In this document: positions 16,923 to 25,086 of the stretch, one piece after another
How the letters are laid out: the number at the start of each line of letters is the position of its first letter
Numbering within the stretch: the stretch's first letter is position 1
NCBI RefSeq assembly: GCF_020618475.1
Contig: NZ_CP085336.1
Location: 372,001-436,000 of the forward strand
Reading direction: 5' to 3'
DNA: 64,000 nt
Origin: Haladaptatus halobius
GTDB taxonomy: Archaea; Halobacteriota; Halobacteria; Halobacteriales; Haladaptataceae
Made by a program: the position numbers and the translations under genes
Notes under the pieces: generated by a model
The model's database searches: none
Seen by the model: only the letters and a program-made list of their open reading frames with translations
Told to the model about the DNA's origin: nothing

Positions 16923-17974
16923 TCTCGTGCCTCCGTGTGATGATCGGTCGGGTAGACGTCTTGATCTCCAACATCGTTGACCGGCTCGTCAGTCAATGCG
17001 AGGAAAACATCGTCGAGTGTCGGCGAGCGGATGGTAAACTCGGTAATCGTGACGTCAGCCTCTGTGAGTCGCACGAGGAGATTGGTTCCGAATTCGCGGG
17101 CGTCGGTGGACTTCACGCTGAGTCCGTCTTCTGTCGGTTGAATAGTCTCGATATCATCTGAGGTCATCACCTCGGACTCCTCGATGATCGCTCGGACGTG
17201 TTCGACGGATGTCTCGCTCGGATTGGCGAGTGTGATCTCGATGGCCTCGCCACCGATTTCAGCTTTGAGGTCTGCGGGCGAGCCGGTTGCAATAATCTCA
17301 CCGTCGAGGATGACCGCAAGATCAGAACAGAGTGCGTCGGCTTCTTCCAAATATTGGGTCGTGAGGAAGATGGTTGTTCCTCGTTGATTGATCTCGCGAA
17401 AGTACTCCCAAAGACGAGTGCGTGCCGCTGGATCTAGGCCCGTCGTCGGCTCATCAAGGAAAACGATTGGAGGCTGGTGAACCAACGCCATTGCAGCATC
17501 GAGGCGCTTTTTCTGCCCGCCGGAGAGCGTCTGCGCGCGGTCGTCTACCTTGGAGCTGAGACCGACAAGTTCGAGAAGGTCGTCGATCCGGGCTCCATGT
17601 TCGGCGGTCGGAACACCGTAGGCGCGGCAGGCGAATCTGAGATTTTCGCGGACGGTGAGTGCCGGGTCGACACTCGTTTGTTGGGGCATATAGCCGATCG
17701 ATTCGCGAACTGCTTCGGATTCCGTGATGGCATCGTATCCATTGACGGTAATCTGTCCCGACGTTGGCTGGAGTAATGTCGTGAGCATTTTGATTGTCGT
17801 GGTCTTTCCAGCACCGTTCGCCCCGAGAAATCCGAAGCATTCGCCGGCCGGAATTTCGAGTGAGACGTCCCTCACTGCCTCAGTACTGTTCGAATATGTC
17901 AGCTCGAGGCCGATCGCCTCGATTGCCAACGTCTGTTCGTGGTCGGTCTCTGTTGTGCGTTGGTGGCTCTGCAT
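16919..17974 (-). CDS. ABC exporter ATP-binding protein, DrrA-like, system 1
   Basis: 351 residues from the ATG at 17974. Walker A is GANGAGKTT, the signature is LSGGQKKRL, Walker B is IVFLDEPTTGLDP, and an H-loop-like TTQYLEEAD follows. The C-terminal 100 residues (SETSVEHVRAIIEESEVMT onward) form the DrrA-type regulatory extension ending with SPTLDDVFLALT. It energises the permease encoded immediately downstream. The frame upstream of 17974 covers the regulon palindrome (18025-18036) and is not expected to be translated. Confidence 0.88.
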   Translation of the reverse strand: MQSHQRTTETDHEQTLAIEAIGLELTYSNSTEAVRDVSLEIPAGECFGFLGANGAGKTTTIKMLTTLLQPTSGQITVNGYDAITESEAVRESIGYMPQQTSVDPALTVRENLRFACRAYGVPTAEHGARIDDLLELVGLSSKVDDRAQTLSGGQKKRLDAAMALVHQPPIVFLDEPTTGLDPAARTRLWEYFREINQRGTTIFLTTQYLEEADALCSDLAVILDGEIIATGSPADLKAEIGGEAIEITLANPSETSVEHVRAIIEESEVMTSDDIETIQPTEDGLSVKSTDAREFGTNLLVRLTEADVTITEFTIRSPTLDDVFLALTDEPVNDVGDQDVYPTDHHTEARE

Positions 17975-18024
17975 CGTTGTAGCCTCGTCGTTCAGTAAGA
18001 AGGCGCGTTCCGTGGGTATTCGCT

Positions 18025-18036
18025 CGAATATGTTCG
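18025..18036. promoter_or_regulatory. Regulon palindrome CGAATATGTTCG, site b
   Basis: The core lies 51 nt before the ABC exporter 1 ATPase start. It sits in a 20-bp stretch (18020-18039) identical to 23698-23717, upstream of the HTH_10 regulator. Confidence 0.75.
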
Positions 18037-18128
18037 CGAAACTGGAACGCGGTAGTGCTATCTCTCTCCGAGCCATGGCTTGCCAGGTGTCAAGAAGTCA
18101 TATCGTGGGTGAAACGTTGCTCGACCAC

Positions 18129-18518
18129 TCAGGGAGAAATCCATTCAACGACCTGCTGACCCAATGTCCAGAGGTCGGTCACACAGTCACGAGGCAACTC
18201 GTTGTCCTCGCACGTTGCCTCGATCGCAATACCGACCCGCGTTGTGAGTATCTGTGCATCGAGCGTCGTGCAAATCGTTTGGAGCTGATCTAACGCAGGT
18301 GTGGATTCCGATTTACGAGCAACGCCAAGTAATCCCACGGGCATGCCGTGGAACTCATCGGATCCGCAGTACTCTAGTGCATTCTTCAGTTGTGTCGAGT
18401 ATGAGTTATGCCGAGATGAGGTGGCAAGCAGAACGGCATCAGCCAGGGAAATGCAACGCCTGACGACGACTGCAACGCGTGGTTCTGGGTGATCCGGATT
18501 GAAGAGCGGGAGCGTCAA
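18129..18518 (-). CDS. NAD(P)H-dependent FMN reductase, 5' end damaged
   Basis: The open part (129 residues from a TTG at 18518) matches the core of flavodoxin-fold FMN reductases: LPLFNPDHPEPRVAVV, ADAVLLATSSRHNSYSTQ, LKNALEYCGSDEF, GMPVGLLGVAR. The family's N-terminal strand and phosphate loop lie upstream in the same frame (VVGIHGAIEQHEIAR, then LLDLSAL, reaching about 18630), but that stretch has no start codon before an in-frame TAA. An ATG at 18637 is one base out of phase. The gene is therefore probably broken by a one-base loss near its start, or starts unusually. It has no regulon palindrome although it lies inside the cluster. Confidence 0.6.
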   Translation of the reverse strand: MTLPLFNPDHPEPRVAVVVRRCISLADAVLLATSSRHNSYSTQLKNALEYCGSDEFHGMPVGLLGVARKSESTPALDQLQTICTTLDAQILTTRVGIAIEATCEDNELPRDCVTDLWTLGQQVVEWISP

Positions 18519-18824
18519 GGCCGAGAGGTCGAGGAGAGTGGTTGCTGCCCCTGCGTTCTCAGCCCCTGCCAGCGCCTGAGTCAGCGCCTGACGAGCGATT
18601 TCGTGCTGTTCGATCGCTCCATGAATGCCGACGACATAGAATTACTCTGCCGTGTCCTTCGATTGATGCGTCCGTGATTCTGTGGGAGTTCTATCTATCA
18701 TTGAGTAGTGTTGCTGCGCGTAGTTCGCGTGGTGATGCAGGTTGCTGGCCGGTCGTGCTGGCTCTGAACGATCTCATAAACAGGTGTAGGTGACGAGAAC
18801 TGTCAACCTGTGATTCAATCTTCC

Positions 18825-19265
18825 CTAGAGCCACCCCCCGACGAGTAACAGCGCAAGGGCGACACCGCCCGCGACGTAGAACGACTTGGCAGCGCTGCGT
18901 GCGGCAGGTTCGACACCACCAGGCTCGATACCTGCGACGAGCCGCCGACTTGCCATGTTACTCAGGGCCGAGAGAACGAGCCAGAGGCCAACCATCGTCA
19001 CCACTAGCTGACCTTGTAGCGAATTCAGTGGTGCGTCGGTGATGGCCCCTTGACTCACCATGTAACCCCCAGTCAGAAGCATGAGGATTGGAGCTATCTG
19101 CGAAAACCGGGCAAACCGCCCCGTCAGCCACGTGAGTGCCTCGACGTCGAGACGGCCGTCACGTGCCGACGGAATAATGAGCGCAGCCATAAACACGGTC
19201 CAGCCGGCCCACACGCCACCGACTAGCACGTGCAGGATGTCCATCAGTGTATAGACGGTTACCAT
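18825..19265 (-). CDS. CopD-like integral membrane protein
   Basis: 146 residues with four predicted helices. The first contains LMDILHVLVGGVWAGWTVFM, where the His and W-x-G pattern resembles the start of CopD/YebZ-like membrane proteins that may bind heme or copper. Further helices are IAPILMLLTGGYMVSQG, LVVTMVGLWLVLSALSNMAS and FYVAGGVALALLLVGGW. No Cys or Met-rich copper site is visible. The regulon palindrome lies 43 nt before the start, so it is expressed with the exporters. The function in the system is inferred only from context. Confidence 0.65.
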   Translation of the reverse strand: MVTVYTLMDILHVLVGGVWAGWTVFMAALIIPSARDGRLDVEALTWLTGRFARFSQIAPILMLLTGGYMVSQGAITDAPLNSLQGQLVVTMVGLWLVLSALSNMASRRLVAGIEPGGVEPAARSAAKSFYVAGGVALALLLVGGWL

Positions 19266-19307
19266 CGTGAGAACGACAAGGTCGGCACGTGCCCTGGATG
19301 TTCACTC

Positions 19308-19318
19308 TAACATGTTCG
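19308..19318. promoter_or_regulatory. Regulon palindrome TAACATGTTCG, site c
   Basis: 43 nt before the CopD-like gene. A 25-bp stretch (19295-19319) is identical to 23465-23489, upstream of the HiPIP gene. Confidence 0.75.
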
Positions 19319-19505
19319 TTGATAGGCGGATGTTTCTGGTAAGCGATATCACGGCGTCTGCCCAGTACTCGGATGGAACCCATCTCGGAAGCCAATGAAG
19401 GCGGTAGTGGCTCGGACGGCTAGCTCACTCATTGGCCCGTGTTGAAAATTGCACCGAAGAGTGTCGATTTCCCTGAGAGAGGAGTGTACTCGAACGATTA
19501 GACAA

Positions 19506-20372
19506 TCACGTCACGTCGCGGTTATAAAAGACCAGACTGGTAACCAATACGAATCCGACGAGGTATGCAATGAGTACGAGCGTGGCTTGAGTCGAGCCAA
19601 CGGTTGCTTCAACACCAGCTTCGCTTACCTCTGATGAGGACGGAATCACCGCAGCAGCTAGCGAACTCGCATTCGACCGCGGTAGGGCCGCCGAGAGATC
19701 AGCTAAGATATTTGATGTTTGGCTACCAACGTCAAGGACTCCTTCCACTAGTAGGAGGTGGACTAACCCGAGTCCAATGGCGAGTGATGTTCCCCGAAAT
19801 AGGGTGGCGAGCGCGGCCCCAGCCGCCGCCCAGACAGCTAGAATCAACCATCCGCCACCGATCGCTACCAGAACGTCCCATATCGATGGCCAGATCACTG
19901 ATGCATTCTCGATTGTGGCGATAATGTAGCTACTTATCGCAGCAGATACAAACACTGCAAGCACAAATGCGAGTACAACACCGGAGAGTACCAGTAGCTT
20001 GCCGGTTAGCACGCTTAGCCGTCCCGGTCGCTGGACAAGAGTCGTTTTAAATGTACCCCAACTGAACTCGCTGCCCATGATAAGTACGCCGAGCACGAGT
20101 GCGAACGCACTGGCGAAGACTGGGAAACCAGCGATCACTGTCGCGATCAACTGGCCTGGCAACATGGTTGTCAACATCTCCCGCTGTGCGGCAGCGGAAA
20201 CGCCGCTCCCAGGGTTAGTATAGGTAACATACGAAACTCCATAGTTGAAGGCTACTGACAGTGTGGTTCCAACCATAATTACGACCCAAATGGCTGGTCT
20301 TCGGATTGCTTTGTCCAATTCCGCCATGAAACTGCCCGAGATGGTTGTCGACATTTTAGTCATTTCGGCCAT
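19506..20372 (-). CDS. ABC-2 type exporter permease, system 2
   Basis: 288 residues with about six membrane helices: AIWVVIMVGTTLSVAFNYG, then a large outer loop, then FASAFALVLGVLIMGSEF, LVLSGVVLAFVLAVFVSAAI, WLILAVWAAAGAALATLF, SLAIGLGLVHLLLVEGVL, and a final LVLIAYLVGFVLVTSLVF. The SEFSWGTFKTTLVQRPGR motif is typical of BcrB/NatB-like permeases. It directly follows its ATPase (one base apart) and is cotranscribed with it. The substrate is unknown. Confidence 0.82.
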   Translation of the reverse strand: MAEMTKMSTTISGSFMAELDKAIRRPAIWVVIMVGTTLSVAFNYGVSYVTYTNPGSGVSAAAQREMLTTMLPGQLIATVIAGFPVFASAFALVLGVLIMGSEFSWGTFKTTLVQRPGRLSVLTGKLLVLSGVVLAFVLAVFVSAAISSYIIATIENASVIWPSIWDVLVAIGGGWLILAVWAAAGAALATLFRGTSLAIGLGLVHLLLVEGVLDVGSQTSNILADLSAALPRSNASSLAAAVIPSSSEVSEAGVEATVGSTQATLVLIAYLVGFVLVTSLVFYNRDVT

Positions 20373-21371
20373 TTATTGACTTCCTCCAGTTAATTCCAGG
20401 AATGTGTCTTCGAGCGATCGCTCAACAGGTCGCACTTCCTGGACTGTCATTCCGCCCATAACCAATACTCGCGTGATCTCACCCGCCTGCACAGTATCTG
20501 GAGTCAGCAGAAGTGCACCATCGGACTCTTGTACGTGTTCATCTCCAATCATCCCTTCCAGGAGCTGTTTAGCCTGATCCAGCGGCTCAGCTCGCACGAG
20601 CAATTCGGCGTGGCCTCGAAGCTCGTCAACTCTTCCCTCGGCGATCAGCTCACCGTTCTGTATTACCCCAATTCGATCACAAATTTGTTCCACTTCACCC
20701 ATCAGGTGACTAGAGAGCAATACCGTCCGCTCCCCCTGGCCGATATTCCGGATGAGTGTGCGCATCTCCGTCATCCCCTTTGGATCCAGACCGTTCGTCG
20801 GCTCGTCGAGAATCAGTAACTCGGGATTCTTTAATAGGGCCGCAGCTACCCCCAACCGTTGCTTCATACCTAAGGAGTACGTCTTGAACTGATCTCTCGC
20901 CCGATCGGTCAACTCGACCTCGTCCAACACGGTCTCAACTCGAGATAATGAGATACCAGCGTATCGTGCTAGTACATGTAGATTGCGCCTCCCTGTGAGG
21001 TAGGGATAGAAGGCAGGTGATTCCACTAGTGCTCCGACCCGTGCAAGCCCCGTCGCGGTTCCTGGCTGCTCACCAAGCACAGTAGCCGTACCAGAAGTTG
21101 GCCGAATGAGACCGAGCAGCATCCGCAGTGTTGTCGTCTTGCCTGCTCCATTAGGACCGAGAAATCCATACACCTCGCCTCGCTGTACAGTCAGATCGAG
21201 ACTATCTACAGCGGTAATATCATCGTAGAGCTTGGTGAGATTAGTGGTTTCAACAATTGTCGACTCCATCGACTGATCCCCTCGTGTGCCTCTGATATCG
21301 GTTCTTTGTTCGCTCTCAGTGCGAAGTGACTGATGTGCACTCTGCTGTGTTTTGGTATTGGATGATTTCAC
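20373..21371 (-). CDS. ABC exporter ATP-binding protein, BcrA-like, system 2
   Basis: 332 residues from a GTG at 21371; the conserved domain starts after the ATG at 21269. Walker A is GPNGAGKTT, the signature is a variant YSLGMKQRL as in BcrA-type ATPases, Walker B is LLILDEPTNGLDP, and the H-loop is LLSSHLMGE. The C-terminus (EVRPVERSLEDTFLELTG) is family-typical. The regulon palindrome at 21411-21420 is 40 nt before GTG 21371 but 142 nt before ATG 21269. Spacing at the other sites favours the GTG start, giving a 34-residue Ser/Thr-rich extension. Confidence 0.85.
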   Translation of the reverse strand: MKSSNTKTQQSAHQSLRTESEQRTDIRGTRGDQSMESTIVETTNLTKLYDDITAVDSLDLTVQRGEVYGFLGPNGAGKTTTLRMLLGLIRPTSGTATVLGEQPGTATGLARVGALVESPAFYPYLTGRRNLHVLARYAGISLSRVETVLDEVELTDRARDQFKTYSLGMKQRLGVAAALLKNPELLILDEPTNGLDPKGMTEMRTLIRNIGQGERTVLLSSHLMGEVEQICDRIGVIQNGELIAEGRVDELRGHAELLVRAEPLDQAKQLLEGMIGDEHVQESDGALLLTPDTVQAGEITRVLVMGGMTVQEVRPVERSLEDTFLELTGGSQ

Positions 21372-21410
21372 AGAACACAGTTGGCGAGCGTGTGACGTGG
21401 GTGTTTACTC

Positions 21411-21420
21411 GAACATGTTT
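21411..21420. promoter_or_regulatory. Regulon palindrome GAACATGTTT, site d1
   Basis: 40 nt before the GTG start of the ABC 2 ATPase (minus). In gene direction it reads AAACATGTTCGAGTAAAC. Only 16 nt separate it from site d2, which serves the divergent gene. Confidence 0.7.
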
Positions 21421-21436
21421 TAATTGATGTCAAGAG

Positions 21437-21446
21437 GAACATGTTC
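21437..21446. promoter_or_regulatory. Regulon palindrome GAACATGTTC, site d2
   Basis: A perfect palindrome, 41 nt before the SDR start at 21487 (plus). In gene direction it is followed by GACTGAACATTC, a third half-site as at the other positions. Confidence 0.75.
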
Positions 21447-21486
21447 GACTGAACATTCGTGTGGCAGCCGAACCAATCAGCGTTTG

Positions 21487-22260
21487 ATGACGCCGAAAAC
21501 AACAGGTTTACAGAATCGCGTAGTATTGGTGTCAGGAAGCTCCTCTGGAATTGGCCGGGCAATCGCCATCGCCTTCGGCCGGGAAGAAGCCCGCGTGGCG
21601 ATTACCTATCACACTAATCGGGATGGGGCAGAGGAAACCGCTGATCGCGTGCGCGAGGCGGGTGGGGACGCATTTATCATACAATACGACATGACCAATC
21701 ACGAATCGATTGACACAGCGGTGCAAGCGGTGATCGATCACTGGGGGACGATCAATGTGCTCGTGAACAACGCTGTTCCATCGGATATCCGCCCCATTCC
21801 GTTTGGAGATATTCAACTGGGAGAGTGGCAGCGGTTGGTTCATGGAATTCAGGATGGAGTCTTTCAAACAGTCCAAACAGCACTTCCGGCCATGCGAGAC
21901 GCTGACTGGGGACGGATCATCAATATCTCCTCAAGCTCAGCCGAAATCGGATCAGAAAACATGGCCCCCTACGCAACAGCCAAAGCTGGCATCCACGGCT
22001 TGACCCGCGTGTTGGCCACCGAACTTGGTGAGACGGGGATCCTCTCAAATGTCGTGATGCCGGGCATGGTGCTGACCGAGAAAAATCTTGAGCAAGTGCC
22101 TCAATCCGACCGCGAGGCAATTGCGGAGCAGACGCCCTCGAGGCAAATCACGACGCCCGAGGATGTTGCTGATCTTGTCGTATTTCTCGGATCTCCAGCC
22201 AATGGTAACGTCAACGGAACAATCGTTCCTGTAACGGGAGGGTTGAACTTACGGCGATAA
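21487..22260 (+). CDS. Short-chain dehydrogenase/reductase (FabG-like SDR)
   Basis: 257 residues from the ATG at 21487. Classical SDR motifs are all present: SGSSSGIGRAIA (TGxxxGIG type cofactor loop), NVLVNNAVPS (NNAG variant), the catalytic Ser in IINISSSSAEIG, and YATAKAG (YxxxK). The C-terminus PVTGGLNLRR is typical. It probably reduces or oxidises a small carbonyl/alcohol substrate with NAD(P)H. It is divergent from the ABC exporter 2 operon and has its own regulon palindrome (21437-21446) 41 nt before the start, so it belongs to the same response. Confidence 0.85.
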   Translation: MTPKTTGLQNRVVLVSGSSSGIGRAIAIAFGREEARVAITYHTNRDGAEETADRVREAGGDAFIIQYDMTNHESIDTAVQAVIDHWGTINVLVNNAVPSDIRPIPFGDIQLGEWQRLVHGIQDGVFQTVQTALPAMRDADWGRIINISSSSAEIGSENMAPYATAKAGIHGLTRVLATELGETGILSNVVMPGMVLTEKNLEQVPQSDREAIAEQTPSRQITTPEDVADLVVFLGSPANGNVNGTIVPVTGGLNLRR

Positions 22261-22357
22261 TTAACTAGGCCAGATCATAGGAACAGACGTGTCATGAAGA
22301 TTCGGTCGAAGGTGTTCGTGAATATAGTATAGAGCTCTTGGAAATCATAATTGAGCA

Positions 22358-22897
22358 ATGCTGCCAACTAGCAGTCAGCACGATACACTCCCATATGAAT
22401 CGATTCTTGTGCTCACGGATGGCAGCGAGCGAGCGAAACGGATCGCCGAATGGGAGCTCGTCTTTAGTGAAGCGTCCGAAGCAACGGTTCATCGCATCGA
22501 TGTCCTCGATTGTCTTGACTCAGGTGTGATCATCCGGACCGACGATGGTGGCGGTCAGAACGAACACAGACAACCGGAGCGATCCTCCTCTCGGTTATCA
22601 CCTCACTACCCAGTGAACCGAAACCACGGATGCGTGTCCGCGATCGATGTACTTCACGGTAGGCCGCATGAAGCGATTCTTGATTATGTCGCAGCGAACC
22701 TGATCGACTGCATCGTTCTGAGCACACACGAGCAGACTCCCCCCAACCAATCGTTCCTCGAGCAAACTTTCACTCGCATCCATCAGGAAGCACCCGTTCC
22801 AGTGATTAATATCGATGAGAGGGCAAGTCAATACACCACTCAGCGCGAACTTGCTCACTGTGCGGGGGAGCACGGTCGTCCATCTGAGCAGAAATAA
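22358..22897 (+). CDS. UspA-like universal stress domain protein
   Basis: 179 residues. The start (LPYESILVLTDGSERAKRIA, then EWELVFSEASEATVHRIDVL) is the first strand and helix of a UspA fold, and HGRPHEAILDYVAANLIDCI, VLSTH fits the middle helix and strand. The ATP-binding GxxGS-type loop near the end is not preserved: there is TPPNQSFLEQTFTRIHQE before a final VPVINID strand, so nucleotide binding is doubtful. The segment 55-85 is Ser/Arg-rich and irregular. It lies 97 nt after the SDR gene with no regulon palindrome of its own. Confidence 0.7.
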   Translation: MLPTSSQHDTLPYESILVLTDGSERAKRIAEWELVFSEASEATVHRIDVLDCLDSGVIIRTDDGGGQNEHRQPERSSSRLSPHYPVNRNHGCVSAIDVLHGRPHEAILDYVAANLIDCIVLSTHEQTPPNQSFLEQTFTRIHQEAPVPVINIDERASQYTTQRELAHCAGEHGRPSEQK

Positions 22898-23043
22898 AAA
22901 ATCGGCCGAGTGATTTGCAACTCGATTACTTATCGGAGATCCATTCTAGCAACTGCTGGTCAAATCCTAACTTCGTTTGTTCACTGCTCTTGATTGGCTG
23001 TTCGTTGTATCGCTGTCGGGGAAATCAGAGCCGTTGATCCTGT

Positions 23044-23436
23044 TCACCCCTTAGAGTAGACGTTACACCACGCATCAGGAGCTATTTCTCCCTTCACTCG
23101 GGTACACGTGCCTGTAGCATCACCATTTTCCGCCGTCCTATAAAACTGACAGTTCGAGCATTGTTGATTTCCTTTGGGGTGATCTTGATAACTCACCTGC
23201 CCCTTTGCTGCCTTGCCAGTGCTGTTTGCACACCCCGCTATGGATAGCACACCCCCAGTTCCCAGTAATTGAAGGAATCGTCGACGGGCTGCCGTTGTCC
23301 GAACTGAATCTAGGTTTTGGTCGGGCTGTGAGCCGTCATCTTGCGGTATATCTTGTGTGTGCGAACTCCTATGGGTATGGCTAGATTGCGTTGGCGACTC
23401 GGTCGTGGTCTGCCGAGATTCGGTATCGGATGACAT
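23044..23436 (-). CDS. High-potential iron-sulfur protein (HiPIP), Tat-exported lipoprotein
   Basis: 130 residues from the ATG at 23436. A Ser/Thr/His-rich N-terminus precedes a Tat motif RRRFLQLLG at 51-59 and a lipobox with Cys69 (SIAGC). The mature domain has four Cys at 93, 96, 111 and 124 in the pattern QQCSNCQFY, GTCTRVKG, AWCNVYS, the HiPIP signature that binds a [4Fe-4S] cluster. HiPIPs carry electrons outside the cytoplasm. The regulon palindrome sits 42 nt before the start, tying an electron carrier to two exporters. The frame upstream to 23475 overlaps the palindrome, so the later ATG is preferred. Confidence 0.82.
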   Translation of the reverse strand: MSSDTESRQTTTESPTQSSHTHRSSHTQDIPQDDGSQPDQNLDSVRTTAARRRFLQLLGTGGVLSIAGCANSTGKAAKGQVSYQDHPKGNQQCSNCQFYRTAENGDATGTCTRVKGEIAPDAWCNVYSKG

Positions 23437-23477
23437 CACATTACAATTCTGGTGAGAAGAATCGTGGATGTTCACTC

Positions 23478-23488
23478 TAACATGTTCG
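23478..23488. promoter_or_regulatory. Regulon palindrome TAACATGTTCG, site e
   Basis: 42 nt before the HiPIP start (minus). It belongs to the 25-bp block identical with the CopD-like gene's promoter. Confidence 0.75.
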
Positions 23489-23702
23489 TATTCATGACTT
23501 GATTGGCATCTTCTTCATGCGGAGACGGGTGCTATCTGGGAGCTACGGCTGGTCGGTCATTACTGGCTAAATACTTTCCTTGAGCCACCGCCGAGTTCGT
23601 TACCCCTCGTTGGGCCAAATAAAGTGCATAAAGTACACTCTGGTTCGAGTAACTGCTGACGAATGCTACCGACAGAGCAAGTTAGTGCTGTCGCTAGTCG
23701 CT

Positions 23703-23714
23703 CGAATATGTTCG
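23703..23714. promoter_or_regulatory. Regulon palindrome CGAATATGTTCG, site f
   Basis: 40 nt before the HTH_10 regulator start (23754, plus). A 20-bp stretch is identical to site b. Its presence suggests autoregulation. Confidence 0.75.
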
Positions 23715-23753
23715 CGATTACATGAATAACCCTGACAACCTAATAGACGATAT

Positions 23754-24383
23754 ATGCCCAGAGCACAATTGAAGGCAAAAATTCCTGGTGGACCAGCTGC
23801 CCTCTCAGCTCAACATCCGGACGATGAGTTCCGAATCCTAGCCAGTAATCCGACAGAGGATGGGCTGCTAGCGATCCTCGAAATTCAGACATCGGACACC
23901 GAAGCGCTCATTCGAGATCTCGACGAAGCACCCTGGTTGACATCGTATGACTTACTGCATGCCGATGAACAGACCCTGCTCATTCAATACTCGCTCCCAT
24001 TCATACCCCCACCGTATCGTGCCCTGATCGCCTCGGAGAACCTGCCACGCTTCCCCTTGACCATTCGCAATGGATGGGTGATCTCCGATATAACCACCTC
24101 ACAGGAGCGACTATCGAAGTTCAAAGATGAATTAGACGCGACTGGCCTCACATATGAAATTATGTCAGTCACACAATCGACCGATCCGACCGATCTATTG
24201 ACCGACCGCCAACACCATTTCATGACCGAAGCCATCGAGTGCGGTTATTACGATACCCCACGAGAGTCTTCGCTCACCGACCTTGCCGACGAACTGGGCG
24301 TCAGCAAGTCGACCGCAAGTGTCGTGCTCCATAACGCTGAAGAGACCATCATCAAGGAATTCTTCGCAGAATTAGTTGAATAG
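23754..24383 (+). CDS. Bat-like HTH_10 regulator, likely master of the palindrome regulon
   Basis: 209 residues. The C-terminal HTH_10 domain (about 150-205) reads LTDRQHHFMTEAIECGYYDT, PRESSLTDLADELGVSKSTA, SVVLHNAEETIIKEFF. The N-terminal 145 residues form a sensor-like part starting MPRAQLKAKIPGGPAALSAQ and including PPYRALIASENLPRFPLTIR. Its own promoter carries the palindrome found before the exporter, HiPIP, SDR and CopD-like genes, and it lies at the end of that cluster. That makes it the best candidate for the DNA-binding protein, but a TetR or other factor elsewhere could bind instead. The inducer is unknown. Confidence 0.75.
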   Translation: MPRAQLKAKIPGGPAALSAQHPDDEFRILASNPTEDGLLAILEIQTSDTEALIRDLDEAPWLTSYDLLHADEQTLLIQYSLPFIPPPYRALIASENLPRFPLTIRNGWVISDITTSQERLSKFKDELDATGLTYEIMSVTQSTDPTDLLTDRQHHFMTEAIECGYYDTPRESSLTDLADELGVSKSTASVVLHNAEETIIKEFFAELVE

Positions 24384-24562
24384 ACTGAGACTTACTTTTG
24401 CGTTTTCCCTCTTCTCCAGGCGCATAAGTACTTCGAATACTCTCGTGACGTATCATCACATAGTCTGGCTCTTGCTCAGTGACTCGTCTTATCGAGTGCG
24501 CGAAGGTGTTCGCATGAGAAACTACGATACATGCGCTCCTCTCTCTGACTTGTAGTATATCC

Positions 24563-25057
24563 ATGCCAGAAGATGATCGATTTCCAAAAGCATTGCCAGC
24601 CGGCGATAATCAAGATATCAAACAATATGTCGAACAGGTTATTGAAATAGTGTCGTTGTGGCCGGGGGTCACGACTGGCGACGGACGATTCAACTCAACC
24701 ATGTTCAGTGTCGGACAGAGAGAGATCGGACACGTCCATCCGCATCAACTGGGGTTGGTGGATATCAGCTATCCACAACTGCTTCGAGAACAGTTGCTTG
24801 TGGAAGGTCACACTGAGAAACATCACGTGGTTCCGAACCGTGCAACAACCTTTGCTATCGAATCCGAAGACGACATTAAACAGGCAGTCTTCCTACTGCG
24901 TCTTTCCTATTTGCATCACGCAAGCATGCTTGAGCAAACATCTGATACCGAAGAACAAGTTGAGAATATTGATCTCGATGTTGAGGCCGAGATCCGGCAA
25001 TTGAAGCTCAGTGATGAGCTTCGCGCAGTCCTCACCCAGATCATCAATTCCGAGTAA
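24563..25057 (+). CDS. Luciferase-domain (DUF5519) protein
   Basis: 164 residues. Residues about 24-115 match the DUF5519 'luciferase domain' family: SLWPGVTTGDGRFNSTMFSV, GQREIGHVHPHQLGLVDISY, LREQLLVEGHTEKHHVVPN, then IESEDDIKQAVFLLRLSYLH. The conserved His residues (GHVH and KHHV) are present. Despite the domain name this is not a light-producing enzyme; the family function is not established. The C-terminal 45 residues are acidic and helical. The neighbour downstream is transposase debris. Confidence 0.75.
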   Translation: MPEDDRFPKALPAGDNQDIKQYVEQVIEIVSLWPGVTTGDGRFNSTMFSVGQREIGHVHPHQLGLVDISYPQLLREQLLVEGHTEKHHVVPNRATTFAIESEDDIKQAVFLLRLSYLHHASMLEQTSDTEEQVENIDLDVEAEIRQLKLSDELRAVLTQIINSE

Positions 25058-25086
25058 ATCAGACTCCTCGTAAAGAGACCGTTCCG

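Noticed and set aside
17724..18293. 189-codon plus-strand frame
   Set aside because: Antisense to the ABC ATPase and its upstream region.
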